A DNA stretch of 64,000 nucleotides. Source: Piper betle. Taxonomy: Eukaryota > Streptophyta > Magnoliopsida > Piperales > Piperaceae. This document shows, piece by piece, positions 25,197-35,639 of the stretch; within the stretch, counting starts at the first letter, position 1, and every line of letters starts with the position of its first letter. Made by a program: the position numbers and the translations under genes. The stretch spans positions 25,302-89,301 of the forward strand of contig JAURVB010000158.1 of assembly GCA_033002965.1 (NCBI GenBank), written 5' to 3'. The notes beneath the pieces were generated by a model, which searched no databases, was not told where the DNA came from, and was given only the letters and a program-made list of their open reading frames with translations.

Positions 25197-25967
25197 TGTT
25201 AGGTCTTCCCTCTACGAAGAGCGGGAACAAAGGCATGAAAAAGCAGTAGGAATGACCATCCAAACAGAAAAAAAAGAAGAAAACAGGAGTCAAGCGCCTG
25301 AGTGCTCAATTTCAGAGCGCTTAGTCCCTAAGGTCGCGGTTAAGAAAAGGCAGAAGAAAAAATAAGCGCCACAACGCTCATTACGGGCACCGCGGCGCTG
25401 CACTGATGGGCGCTGGCCCAAGTTCGTTTTGGACGGGTGTTTTGGACGATTTGGAACAGCTTCAAGGGCTATGTAAGGATAATAACGTAGTTTATTCAAA
25501 ATGACGCTAATTTGAGAGCAGATTTGAGGGGAGAAGAGGTGCGCAAGGTTGGTTTTGTGAGAAAAAAAAGATAGATAGTTGTGAGGGAAAACTGCTTCTT
25601 AGAAATTTGATTCTTCACCGGATCATCAATCAGTTGTAGTACTTTACCAATAACACTTGTGGTCTCTCAAATTCTATACTTTTTGTATAACAATCTATAG
25701 GGGATTATAATTAATCTATATTGGGAGTATTTTACCCATATTTGAGAGTGATTTTCATTAAAAAAAATTGTGATTGTAAAAAGAATTTATAATTATAGTG
25801 AATTTGATTGAGGTTACGGTTTTTTCCCTTTGATTTGAAGGTTTTTCACATAAATTTAGCGTACTTGATTTATTTATTGTTGTGATTATTTTAGTAATTG
25901 GTTGTTATTATTTTATCTTGTTCAAACATACCTAAGGTTAAGGGATTTAGGAGATTAAAACCCAATA
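25197..25967 (+). repeat. 3' LTR of the copia-like element
   Basis: Begins TGTTAGG after a polypurine tract and ends CCCAATA. From about 25340 onwards it matches 21571-22211 (landmarks: GGGCTATGTAAGGATAATAACGTAG-like, TTGTGAGGGAAAA, TCTATATTGGGAGTATTTT). The first 135 bp have no counterpart in the 5' copy. Confidence 0.8.
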
Positions 25968-26201
25968 TTTTTTCCCCTCAACCCCTTCAGAGCCCGTTAG
26001 CAATTAAGAATATTGTGGAAACATTTCGGAACTGGAGCCTGAATCAGCTCACTTTGACATCTTGCATCAAATATAAGGACTGTTTGAAAGGGTTGACAAC
26101 ATGCATTCAGTGAGAACCCCTTTCCCAACCTACTCTCATGGTGAATCTGGGCTTGAAACATTGGCGAGGATGATATATAGATTAAAAATATTGATGGTCA
26201 A

Positions 26202-27958
26202 TGTTATGGCCCTAATTCATGGGTGTCATCGGGTACTAGGGTTTGGTGGTTGTTCCTAGTATTCCCGCATCCATAAGGGGTAGCGGAGGCTATCCAGTAG
26301 TGAAACAATATACCGAGGCTAATTCGTGTTATAGTTGCAGGTGACAAACTTGGTGCACGAATTGTCGAGAGGACCGAGTACTGCTAGCGAGCAAAATGTC
26401 GGGAGACAGTGAGTAGCGGCACATGTGGTGGGAATTGGAGTACTGAGCATGTGGCTGCGGTCGAGTCTGAGAAACCTCAAGATGGTGCGAGTTGGGTGCT
26501 GGTGATGGAGCATAGCGACTGGGTTACAAGCATTGCACTGGAGATGTCGGCGGAGCGAGGTTTGGGGAAACTGAGTGTACTGGCATTCTGAGCGAGTAGC
26601 GTACCGAGCACTATGGTGCATCCTGTCCAGCGGCGCATTGAGCGTGCCGACATTCTGAGCGAGCGGCATAGCGAGCAGCGCTGTGTAGCGGTGTCGAGCG
26701 ATGGGCACTGGTGCGTGGGCGTAGGGGCGTGCCGAGCTAATTTGCGGCATGCCGGTGTTTGGAGCGGTAGCCAGGTTCAGCAGTCAAGTTCCGGTGTTTG
26801 GGTCGGAAATTGCTGGATTAGTTCTAAGGTTGATCTGAGGGGGCCGAAGGCTGGCTAAGGTCAAGCCAGGGGTGAGACACGGTGGTCAGCGGTGCAGCCA
26901 ATGGGATTGGCAAAAGTCTGTTGTCGATAAGGATGAACAAGATCTTGGGAAGATCACGATCCTAAACAACTGTGGAGATAGGGTTGTTGCAACTAACTTT
27001 GGAGGAATCGGATAATTGTGGAAATAGGCATGTTCAGAATCTAGAGAGTATCTTCGGGAGTTGAAGATAAACATGGAAGAGTCATGCACAAAGGACAGAC
27101 TCTTTGTGCAGAAGAGGAAGCTTTGGAAGCCAGATTAGAACTCATTGTGTGGGGAAGCCATTGAGAGAGAACTCATTTTGTGGGGAAGCCATTGAGGAAG
27201 CACAATGTTCATTGCCAAGAGAGAAGGAGCCTCGTGGAGTTCTTGCAGCCAGTGCTTTGTTGAGAAAGGACTGAAACTCTATCGTGGTGGTTTGCCGGAA
27301 TCAAGGTACACGTTGTAAGGGTTGCTTGGGCCATAATAATCCTGTAATTGAGTCCCTTTGTGAGGTTAGGTAGCATTGGGGCGAGGCTTGTGGGGGCTAT
27401 CCACAAAGCCAAGCAAGCTGCTTGAGGTTAGGTAAAGTGCTTGTGATCCTTATATTTGGTAAATAATATAAGGTTGAGAGTGTTTTCCTGTATCTTTGTG
27501 TTTTGCTTCTTGGTTGTCATTTTAGGCAAGGAGTTTTTGTACCAAGTTCGAGGTTTAAACTTACAAGGCAATAGTTGCGGTAACTGATTGCTGAGAGCCC
27601 TTATACGGATAACGGTATTTGGGGCAATCGGGTGTTGTTGCATTAGCAAGTGCTTGACTCTCAAAACAGTGACCGAGAGTGTTGTATCAGTGCTTGTGGG
27701 TGATCGAGTACTAGTGTGATCAAGCGAAGGCTGAGTGGGGTAGCGGCATGGGGGAAGTCTGTCGATAGTTTGATCGGTAATATCGATGTGGTGAAGTTAT
27801 GTCGAGCGCTGTGGTGGTGTTTGGAGATTTGCTTCCGGGATTGGATCCTATATTGCAAAACTTGTGGAAGGCTGGTATTCCTACGTGGGGAATACGCCGT
27901 ACGGATCTGGTTTTGAGGGGGAAAATTAGGTCCTAAAACCTGGGCCTGGGCCGTGACA
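26202..27958 (+). repeat. Probable solo LTR, about 1.76 kb
   Basis: Opens TGTTATGGCCC and closes GGGCCGTGACA; the ends are inverted repeats apart from two C-to-T type changes (TGTCACGGCCC versus TGTTATGGCCC). The flanking pentamers GTCAA and GTTAC agree at only three of five positions, so a target duplication is not demonstrated. No internal retroelement domain is present. Short ORFs inside (26319-27981) are not coding. Confidence 0.5.
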
Positions 27959-27999
27959 GTTACCATCATGACAACTACCAACGACCTCAGATACCGGAA

Positions 28000-29232
28000 A
28001 AATGTACTAAAAGCCCACCTTCGACTAGTTGGTTTCTGACTGGAAAGGTTGTAAATGAGGAACTCATAATATCATATTGAAAGCAATCTTTATTTCTTCT
28101 TCTAGTTCAATGTATATTGGAAGCAATCTCGCCAATACTAATCCACAATATTCGATGCAGAGCACTTGTAGTCCAAAATTTTAAAAGGCAACCATACCAA
28201 AGGTTGATGGGTCTTGATCCTTATCCTTACTACCGCATTGACCCGTCCTCTTCGAGCATCAAACTCATTTCTAGCTCAAGGAGACAAATGATCTCCTCTT
28301 ACCGCCCAACTTGTGAGCTCGTAAAGATAATGGCCCTTAACAAAGCGACTGGTAGGTTTGCATGACATCCACCCAACAAAACTGCCCATGTTTGCCTTTG
28401 CAATTTGTATTCAAGCCAAAACATCCAACCTTGAAAAAAGAGGATGAGTGGGCCGAAGGAAGCAGACTAGACACTGCTAGGATTACAAATTTTCCATTTT
28501 GGTGGGATGGGTCTCTTCCGGTTGCGCTTTCCCGGCTGCATCCCATTTCATTTCTCACTTGCTGTGACATTGACATGTCAGAGTCCTTGCCCAAGCTCAA
28601 CACAACAGCCGACCAAATTGGTTGGAAAAGAATTTGGTTTGCCATAATATCCCCATTAATGGTGCGTTTGGTCATTCAAAGTATGCAATGTCCCTAAACA
28701 CATGATAATCAATCAAATGGGTAATAGAGGTTGTTTCTACCTTCAGTGGACGTAAGCCAAGAGGATGTTCATCTTCATTCAACGCAGGTTGCAGAGCAAA
28801 TTCATGTCAGGTACTACAAGCATCTATCACATGTTAGTCCTTCGAGGAGGTGAATAAAATCTTGCAATTGGCCGCTTCCATGACACGATTTGCTTCCTGT
28901 ATAGTAGGTGAGATAGCAACGGCTTCGTTACGCGAGTTAGTGCCAAGGAGAGTCCACAGACAAAGTGTTGGTAGTTATTATAGGGATTATTTTCAATAGA
29001 TCATAATTTTATAGCAGTCAAAATTCATTCTTTTATGCAGGCAACCATCAAAACAGACCATAAGACAGTTAAAATAACAGGACTTTGAACATGAAAGCTA
29101 CTTTAACATATGTTTGATGGTCATCTTCTAAAAACACATTTTGTGACATAAGACAACAACGGAAAAAGAGGCAAAAGTTCTTTCTTGAGATGGTGCACAC
29201 AAAACCAACAAAAAGATTACGTGAAAGAAAGA
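28000..29232. other. Intergenic, no gene seen
   Basis: Overlapping chance ORFs at 28337-28697 on both strands have no recognisable domain. No repeat structure was noted. Confidence 0.45.
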
Positions 29233-29820
29233 TCATTCAAAGACACGCCAGCACAAATATAGATTCCGTAATAGATTTGCATCTAGCAGGTGGAGAATGT
29301 CTGCAAAAATTGCCCGCTCTTGTTCTTCTTTTTTATCATGATTATTCATAGCTTCTTCTGAAGCAATATCTAGAGCTTAAAAGTCCTTCAACAACAACTT
29401 CTGCAAGTTATAAATTAAATGAAATACAATGAATAGCAATTTATTTAAACATCAACCAAAAATCACAGCCGGCATGATAAAATAAATTAAAAATTTTTGT
29501 TAAGGTGCATCCAAATATCATGTCTGAAAATTTGCTTCTGCGAATTGATGTGAGATAAACAATCTATGAGGGTCGGCTAGAAATTTCTTCACATACCTGT
29601 CCAAGAGATAGGCAATATGCAACACCTCTCAACTGCTTCAAGAGTAATCTAACCAACCTAATCACCTGTTGATTAAATTAAGACAAACAGATTCGGAAGG
29701 TAATCAACCAAATCACATCCTCTTACCTCGATAACCTGAGAAACAGTGAGGAGCTATCAAACCATTTTGCACAAGGCAAGCTCCTCATCAGTAATATCTC
29801 CAAGTTGATCTAGAAACATA
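29233..29820 (-). pseudogene. Three-exon remnant, family not recognised
   Basis: Minus strand: exon-like a (about 29820-29726; DQLGDITDEELALCKMV, two stops, then LLTVSQVIE), exon-like b (29665-29597, 69 bp; VIRLVRLLLKQLRGVAYCLS) and exon-like c (29400-29233, 168 bp; KLLLKDF, stop, ALDIASEEAMNNHDKKEEQE, then ILHLLDANLLRNLYLCW and TGA). All borders are GT/AG and all junctions are phase 0, which is unlikely by chance. Internal stops show it no longer encodes the protein. It lies 365 bp downstream of the DUF868 gene on the same strand but shows no link to it. Confidence 0.55.
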
Positions 29821-30184
29821 GTTTTTCCCTCACCGCTATAGTACAAATTATATGGCAAACACAAGCACAGCAGTGGGAACGAATTGGCAACTAATCAACT
29901 TCCTCTGAACTAGTTACCTGCTTGACTCATGCATTGCAGGAATACAAAAACTGATCAAAATGATACAAAGAAATGCCACAGTGAAGCTGTGTTTCAAATG
30001 TAATCAGCAAAAACAAGAGATAGCAATTCCAATCTATTCAAATATTTTCACTATCGAGAGGGAGAAACAAATGGCAACATCTTACAAATTTAATGTGACC
30101 GATGAACACATTGAGAAGAAAAATCACTCACAAGAAGTATCTGGCAACACTCAATAGAAGGAACACAAAAGTTTGCTCTAGCCT

Positions 30185-31087
30185 CTACTCATTCTTCCAA
30201 GCATATAAAATGAGCGAGAAGCCTCGGCTTCTGGACTGCGAAGAATCCCTCCCAACCTGTGAACAAGGCCACGGCAGCATGGAAGGATCACCAATCTGAC
30301 CAGACCAAATTTTCTCCGACGACGACGCCGAGCAGGCCTGGAACATAAACACAGCACTCCCCTGCGCGCTGCTAAACAACCAGTTATGAACATCCCAGTA
30401 CACCTCCACAGGAAGACCATCCACCAAAATGGTTTGGTTGCCGCGAAAATTCCACATGAGCCGCTTCACCTGCATGGCAATCTTCCTATCAATCCTGATA
30501 CAGAGACAAGGATCCTTGAGCCCTGCAGTTTCACATTCAATCACAATGTCATGAACACTCCCACTGTCACAAAACTGGGCCTTGGTCAGATACGCCTTCT
30601 TCCCAAAAATGTTCTCCCTCCTCGATATGAAGGCGACACTAGGAGGTGGGAGGGAGATGCTGGTCTTCTTGCAGGCCTCCTTGCTCAAATCTCCCAAAAG
30701 CAGAACCATCTGATGATCAAAAACCACGGCCAGATAGAAGCCTTCCACCGGCTCCGGCCCCGATCCAAACTTTGCACAAGAAAGGTCCCAAAAGACTTCA
30801 ACCTTGCTGGCATCCACCTCCACAGATTTGGACCCTTTATTCTTGGAGAACAAGGTCGGCTTGATGTCGATCTTGCAGATGGATTGCTTGGTGGTGTCGT
30901 CAATCCCAACCGTAAGACCCCGCCCCATCAAGCTCCTGCTCCAGGTGATGGTTATCAGGCAAGACCCACCTCGCATTCGGCTCCGGTAGATGCAAGACAC
31001 CGAGTTCTGAGCGCTGCGGCTCGCCCCGCTTGATGAATCCGCAATCTGTACCCCATTCTCCCCGAAACATGAAGGGAAATCTCTCAT
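30185..31087 (-). CDS. DUF868 family protein (single exon)
   Basis: A 300-residue intronless ORF. The start at 31087 (MRDFPSCFGENGVQIADSSS) was chosen because this is the conserved N-terminus of the family; an upstream in-frame ATG at 31123 would add 12 residues. Family landmarks in order are CIYRSRMRGGSCLITITWSR near residue 32, KSVEVDASKVEVFWDLSCAK near 88, GFYLAVVFDHQMVLLLGD near 117, and the closing GFSLILYAWKNE. The family is plant-specific and of unknown biochemical role, so no function is assigned. There are no transmembrane segments or signal peptide. Residues around 265 (SCSASSSEKIW) are Ser-rich. Confidence 0.93.
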   Translation of the reverse strand: MRDFPSCFGENGVQIADSSSGASRSAQNSVSCIYRSRMRGGSCLITITWSRSLMGRGLTVGIDDTTKQSICKIDIKPTLFSKNKGSKSVEVDASKVEVFWDLSCAKFGSGPEPVEGFYLAVVFDHQMVLLLGDLSKEACKKTSISLPPPSVAFISRRENIFGKKAYLTKAQFCDSGSVHDIVIECETAGLKDPCLCIRIDRKIAMQVKRLMWNFRGNQTILVDGLPVEVYWDVHNWLFSSAQGSAVFMFQACSASSSEKIWSGQIGDPSMLPWPCSQVGRDSSQSRSRGFSLILYAWKNE

Positions 31088-31099
31088 CTTGGAACAAAA

Positions 31100-32390
31100 C
31101 CTTTGCTTCCTTTTCGACACCAAAAAAGTCTAATCTTTGAGACGACAATGGAACAAAAACAGAATCTAGCAATCTACACAGCAACTATGGAGTAACAAAC
31201 TTGTCATCCACTCCCTGTAGACGGAGACGATTCCGAGAGTGGGCAGTAAAAAAAAAAAGGAGGAAGAAGAATAAGCCGGGGAAGTAGACAAATGGGCGCT
31301 TGTTTCAACTCCCAGTCGCTTTGTTTACCACCAATCTACCATGGCCAAAACCAAAACTACTACTCCAAGCTTGAGACTACAGTCTACAGAGACAGCAGCA
31401 AAACGCAGCCATTGGTGACAAAAACAGCTTCTTTCCAAAGCCCAAACACCCGCTAACCAGAACAGTAATGGCAAGCACGGCAAGCTCCACCGGCCACTAC
31501 CATACACAAGGCGGAGCCATACAAGACATGGAACGCAGCTGCGTTTCAACACAGATATTGAGGAGGCTATGGTAGGAAGCCAACGGAAGGGGGATGACTA
31601 GCACCAACAACAACTGTAACAAGAAGAATCAATCAATAACAATACAAGTATAATGGATTAAAGGAGAACGGTTTTTGGATCTGGGATGGGATTAATGCAA
31701 GCACGAGGGGACAACAAATTTGAAAGGGAGGCCTCCGGCTCGATCTTCTCCTACACCTTCCGCACCACAGAACCACACACAGACCAGGCCCAGGCTCTCT
31801 GTCGTCTCCTCCCTCTGTCCTTCTCTGTCACAACTCATCAAAAACCAAATCAACAAAGCACATAACTCGTACATACACGCCTGCATTTAATCTAATCCGA
31901 CCTGCCCAGCTTCTTTATTCCTCCATTAACATTCTCAATTATGAACTCATAAAAGTGGTTCTCTTACGTAGCTAATAACCGCTATTTGTTGTTCACCTTG
32001 TATAATACCATTCGTGGTTTGGTTCTTTTAAAATATGGTGTACAGTGTGTTCTTACTTGTGTTGAAGGTTTGATCAAAGTAATGAATTTGACGAAGGAGA
32101 TTGTGTGTTGTGTGATAAACCTGTGACAAAAAGTACTTAAAAATTAGACTAAGATTCGTTCCATATGAAAGTAAGCTGGTAGTCACGTGTCCATGCTTTT
32201 GCTCTTTGCCCTTTCTGCTAGGTTGGCAATTTGTATGGGCATTGCCACCGATCGTCTTGTGACGGGGACGACACTTTGGCTCCATTGGTGGCCCTCCTGT
32301 GAGAGCCCAACATGAAGAAATGCAGCAAAAACTTCCTTGTTGGTTGGACCGTTCTTAATATCTGATGAATTTGTAAGTTGTTGTCAAAAC
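31100..32390. other. Upstream region of the DUF868 gene; no other gene
   Basis: The right-hand flank of the gene contains its leader and promoter. Chance ORFs at 31325-31552 and 31692-31886 lack recognisable features. Confidence 0.5.
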
Positions 32391-32397
32391 ATAAATC

Positions 32398-32646
32398 ATG
32401 GGTTTCACAAATGATGTTTACTTCATGTGTTTGAGGTATTGACAGAGATGAAAGTAAGTTGTTACTGCCTTACTGGTCTTACTAGTGTTGCAGCTTTGTT
32501 AATTGCTGCTCATCATCAAGTGGGATGGGTTTCACAAATGATGTTTGCTTCATGTGTTGGACGGTATTGCTAGAGAGAAAAGTTGTTACTGCCTTACTGG
32601 CCTTACTGGTGTTGCAGCTTTGTTAATTGCTGCTCATCATTAAGTG
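32398..32646. repeat. Tandem duplication, about 125-bp unit
   Basis: Two units, each starting GGGTTTCACAAATGATGTTT and ending GCAGCTTTGTTAATTGCTGC plus TCATCAT, separated by a few substitutions and small indels. Confidence 0.85.
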
Positions 32647-32974
32647 GGGATGGATGGACTGCTTTAGAATGCCAAATCAATTCAGGGGCTTCCGTCTTTT
32701 GTCTTGCAGACTTGATATAGAAGCCAAGAACTCATGCCAAAAACATAGATTACCTTCCCAACTTCGATATCTGACTTGAGCTGGAATTTTGGGAAAAACA
32801 AGTAGGTTTACGCATTAATGCTATACAGCCTAATACCACACCTTAGTATGTTGTCCACTGTTTTAAGGGTAGGGCTGATAATTGAATGAGTCGACTCAGG
32901 AATATTTGGCGTTTGGCTAAAAATTGACATTTAAATACTCGAGCTTAGACTCAAATTGAACTCAAATCCTACCG

Positions 32975-33197
32975 GTCTAATTTGAGTAAGGCAATGTCCG
33001 ATTTGGCTCAACTCGGCTATAACTCGAACTCAACTTGTAGTTTGACTCGAATTTGATTCAATAATATAATATAATAATATAAATAGTCTAATTTGAGTAA
33101 GGCAATGTCCGATTTGGCTCAACTTGGCTATAACTCGAACTCAACTTGTAGTTTGACTCGAATTTGATTCAATAATATAATATAATAATATAAATAA
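32975..33197. repeat. Tandem duplication, 111-bp unit
   Basis: Two almost identical units starting GTCTAATTTGAGTAAGGC at 32975 and 33086. The unit carries the AACTCGAACTCAACTTG wording of the dispersed AGCTCG-rich repeat family seen again near 53000 and 57500. Confidence 0.9.
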
Positions 33198-33199
33198 TA

Positions 33200-34754
33200 T
33201 CACTTACCTATTAAAACACATTTAGAATCATAGATAAATCTTATTATTGACTATTAATATAAATTCTAAAAATCATTTTACTATAATAAAAGAACAAAAA
33301 CCAATTTTAATTAACATGAGTCTGCTACCTGCAGAAAATCTCGGCCACAACAGTTTAATTATTAATCATGGCTTAATTAACTAAAATAGTAAGGTTGATA
33401 AATTATGCATGTTATGGCTTGTATAAAAGACAGACCACCAAAAAATGGATAAGAATACATATATACAAAATTTTTTTAAAAAAGTTATGCCAAGAATGTC
33501 CAAAAAAATTTAAGAGGAACATTTTTTAAAAAATTGCATGGAAAGCTTTTTTAAATTGTGCAGAAAAGAATTAAGCTTTTAAAACCATCATTTATCGCGT
33601 TATGACGCATTAGCTAGTATTTTTGGTGAGATGGTAGAGTTAGAACATGCTATTAGATGATTATTAAGTGTATCACATTTTATTCAGTATTTTTGAGATT
33701 CATTTTATTCTTATTGACTCGATTCGGTTCGACTCGCTTGCTCATTTAGCAACCCTATCTAAGGGTATAAGGGTGTTCATCAAGTCGAATCGGGTTGAGC
33801 TCTCTTTAGTTGAATTTAAATCGGCCAGTTCACCTCATTTCTCGAGTCCAAATCGAACCTATCACTATTTGCATTTAATTTTACTTCAAGCTAGCTTAAT
33901 TACACTCCCAAATCTAGTGTTTTATATGAATCAATGGTGATGATGAATTTAAAGAAAAAACGGTCTATATGTAATAACCACTGATTCTTAAGTTCTCAAG
34001 TTTTCACCCTATCATTCATATATATAGTACTAAAATATTATTTTGAGAACTAAGATATCTCAATGAAATAGAATCATCATTTATTTAAACTTTTATTAAT
34101 GATTTTAAATTAATATAAATTCAGGCTTATCATTTTCAATTTACAATAATAAAATTTCTAAAAAATAATTCCATGTCCAATCCTGTATATTAGGGGGGAT
34201 GGATTTAGATAAATATTTAACTTTAGTAGACCATTCATAAAAAAATTAATTGGTCTATAAATTTGTACTTGGACTGATTTATTACAAATGATATTAGAGT
34301 TGACATGGGTCCATATTAAATGGTTTGCTTATACAATACATGTCAGGCCTGATTAGTCTGGAGAAAATTTCTTAATTAATCTAACATCCAATATCTACTA
34401 AGATAAAATCCAAATCCAATATAGTAGTTAAGATGTATTACCAAATCCAATATATTAGTTAAGATGTATACTTTTGAGAAAAAATATGTGAACATCAATT
34501 TTTTTTATAACCGGAGATCTAATGTAAATATTCACAATCCAATTTCCAATTAAAATATCAAGTTATTAATCATGCTAATCGACGAGTCACATTCTCAATC
34601 TAGCTTTTATTAAATCAAATTAACTTAAATTAAATTAAATCGGATAAAGAACAACCCTAACTTCATTTTTGTACATTACACAGAGAAGGCAGACATGAAT
34701 TTTTTGACAATACCTTTGGCCTTTAGCCAAATATTCCAATAACCTCCACTCTCT
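33200..34754. other. AT-rich intergenic DNA
   Basis: No gene seen. Around 33700-33900 there is another AGCTCG/TCGAATCGGG-rich stretch of the dispersed family. Confidence 0.5.
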
Positions 34755-35273
34755 TGTTACGAACTAATAATAACGTAACAACTGGCATAGTTGGCAATAA
34801 TCAAAGAAAAAGATATAGAAAAGAAAAAGAAAAACATAGATATTTTTTACATGACAAACTTTCGGTTAATCGAAGAGTAAAAAACCACGGGACACAACTG
34901 AAAGCTCATTATATCACAAACACTCTCTCGCACCACTTATATGATTTTAAGAGATAACATTAACAATAGAGAATCCAACTTAAACCTTCTTTCTCACAAG
35001 AGTACGAAAGTTACTCCACACACAATCATCTCTCAGCTAAGGATTACAAAGTAAAAATTCATACATTAGAAATAGGACGAAGAACTTGATTTAACACTTA
35101 CTTCAAAACAAAGGAGAAATGAAGGCTATTTATAAACAGACGAAACTTTAGAAATCAAAAAGTTATTCACCTCATAGAAAGTTGTAGAGTTCAACACATT
35201 TGACGATGAATCTTACATTTTACACAACCTTGTAACTTTCACTTAATATTAATAGGGTTTCATACAATTAACA
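34755..35273 (-). repeat. Probable solo copia LTR, 519 bp
   Basis: Runs TGTTA...TAACA. The interior AAAAAACCACGGGACA and CATTATATCACAAACAC parallels the copia LTR at 4027-4561 (AAAAAACCACGGGCAA, CACTATATCACAATTTT), so it is a relative in the same orientation. Flanks TCTCT and CCTCT differ at one of five bases, compatible with an aged target duplication. No internal domain follows. Confidence 0.55.
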
Positions 35274-35289
35274 CCTCTTACCTCTTGTA

Positions 35290-35631
35290 ATGGGCACGGT
35301 TCTTGGTTTTGCCATCAATTCCAATTCCAACAGCCCAGAGCTTACGTCTAGTTTGATCCAAGCAAAAGTGTACAAATTGACTTGCTTAGTTAATGACAAA
35401 AATGATAATATCTTAAGAGGCACAACATATGATGGTTTGATCCCAGAGCTTCACAAATTGAAGGCAGCAGCAGCATGCAAAAGAGTGATGAGTTCGCTGG
35501 TGCAACAAGGCACAAGGGCATTGAAAGATAGAGAGGCAATGAAGAGCCTTGGCGTGGCCATTGCTCCTTTTCTCAATCACCATTTGGTCCAACACCAACC
35601 TTTAATCATCCCTCGATCTAGAAGATCATGA
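35290..35631 (+). CDS. Small ORF, 113 residues, unidentified
   Basis: ATG at 35290, TGA at 35631. The second half (LHKLKAAAACKRVMSSLVQQ, then ALKDREAMKSLGVAIAPFLN) looks protein-like: amphipathic, with balanced composition and more GC than the surroundings. I do not recognise the family. It starts 16 bp after a probable solo LTR, so the first residues could be chance extension or the gene could be truncated at its 5' end. It may be a decayed fragment. Confidence 0.35.
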   Translation: MGTVLGFAINSNSNSPELTSSLIQAKVYKLTCLVNDKNDNILRGTTYDGLIPELHKLKAAAACKRVMSSLVQQGTRALKDREAMKSLGVAIAPFLNHHLVQHQPLIIPRSRRS

Positions 35632-35639
35632 TACACGGT

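Larger units (their letters stand above)
21555..25967 (+). mobile_element. Non-autonomous copia-like element
   Basis: Two direct repeats: a truncated 5' LTR (about 21560-22211) and a full 3' LTR (25197-25967, 771 bp, TGTTAGG...CCCAATA). The primer-binding site (TGGTATCATAGTC, about 22215) follows the 5' LTR, and a polypurine tract (AGGAAAGGGGAG) precedes the 3' LTR. The inside holds only gag and protease/pre-integrase remnants; integrase core, reverse transcriptase and RNase H are absent, and the remainder is a nested repeat (23701-about 25000). The element cannot move by itself. Confidence 0.8.

Noticed and set aside
26319..26750. 143-codon minus-strand ORF
   Set aside because: Lies wholly in the probable solo LTR and has low-complexity His/Thr/Ala content.
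30386..31033. 215-codon plus-strand ORF
   Set aside because: Antisense to the conserved DUF868 gene.
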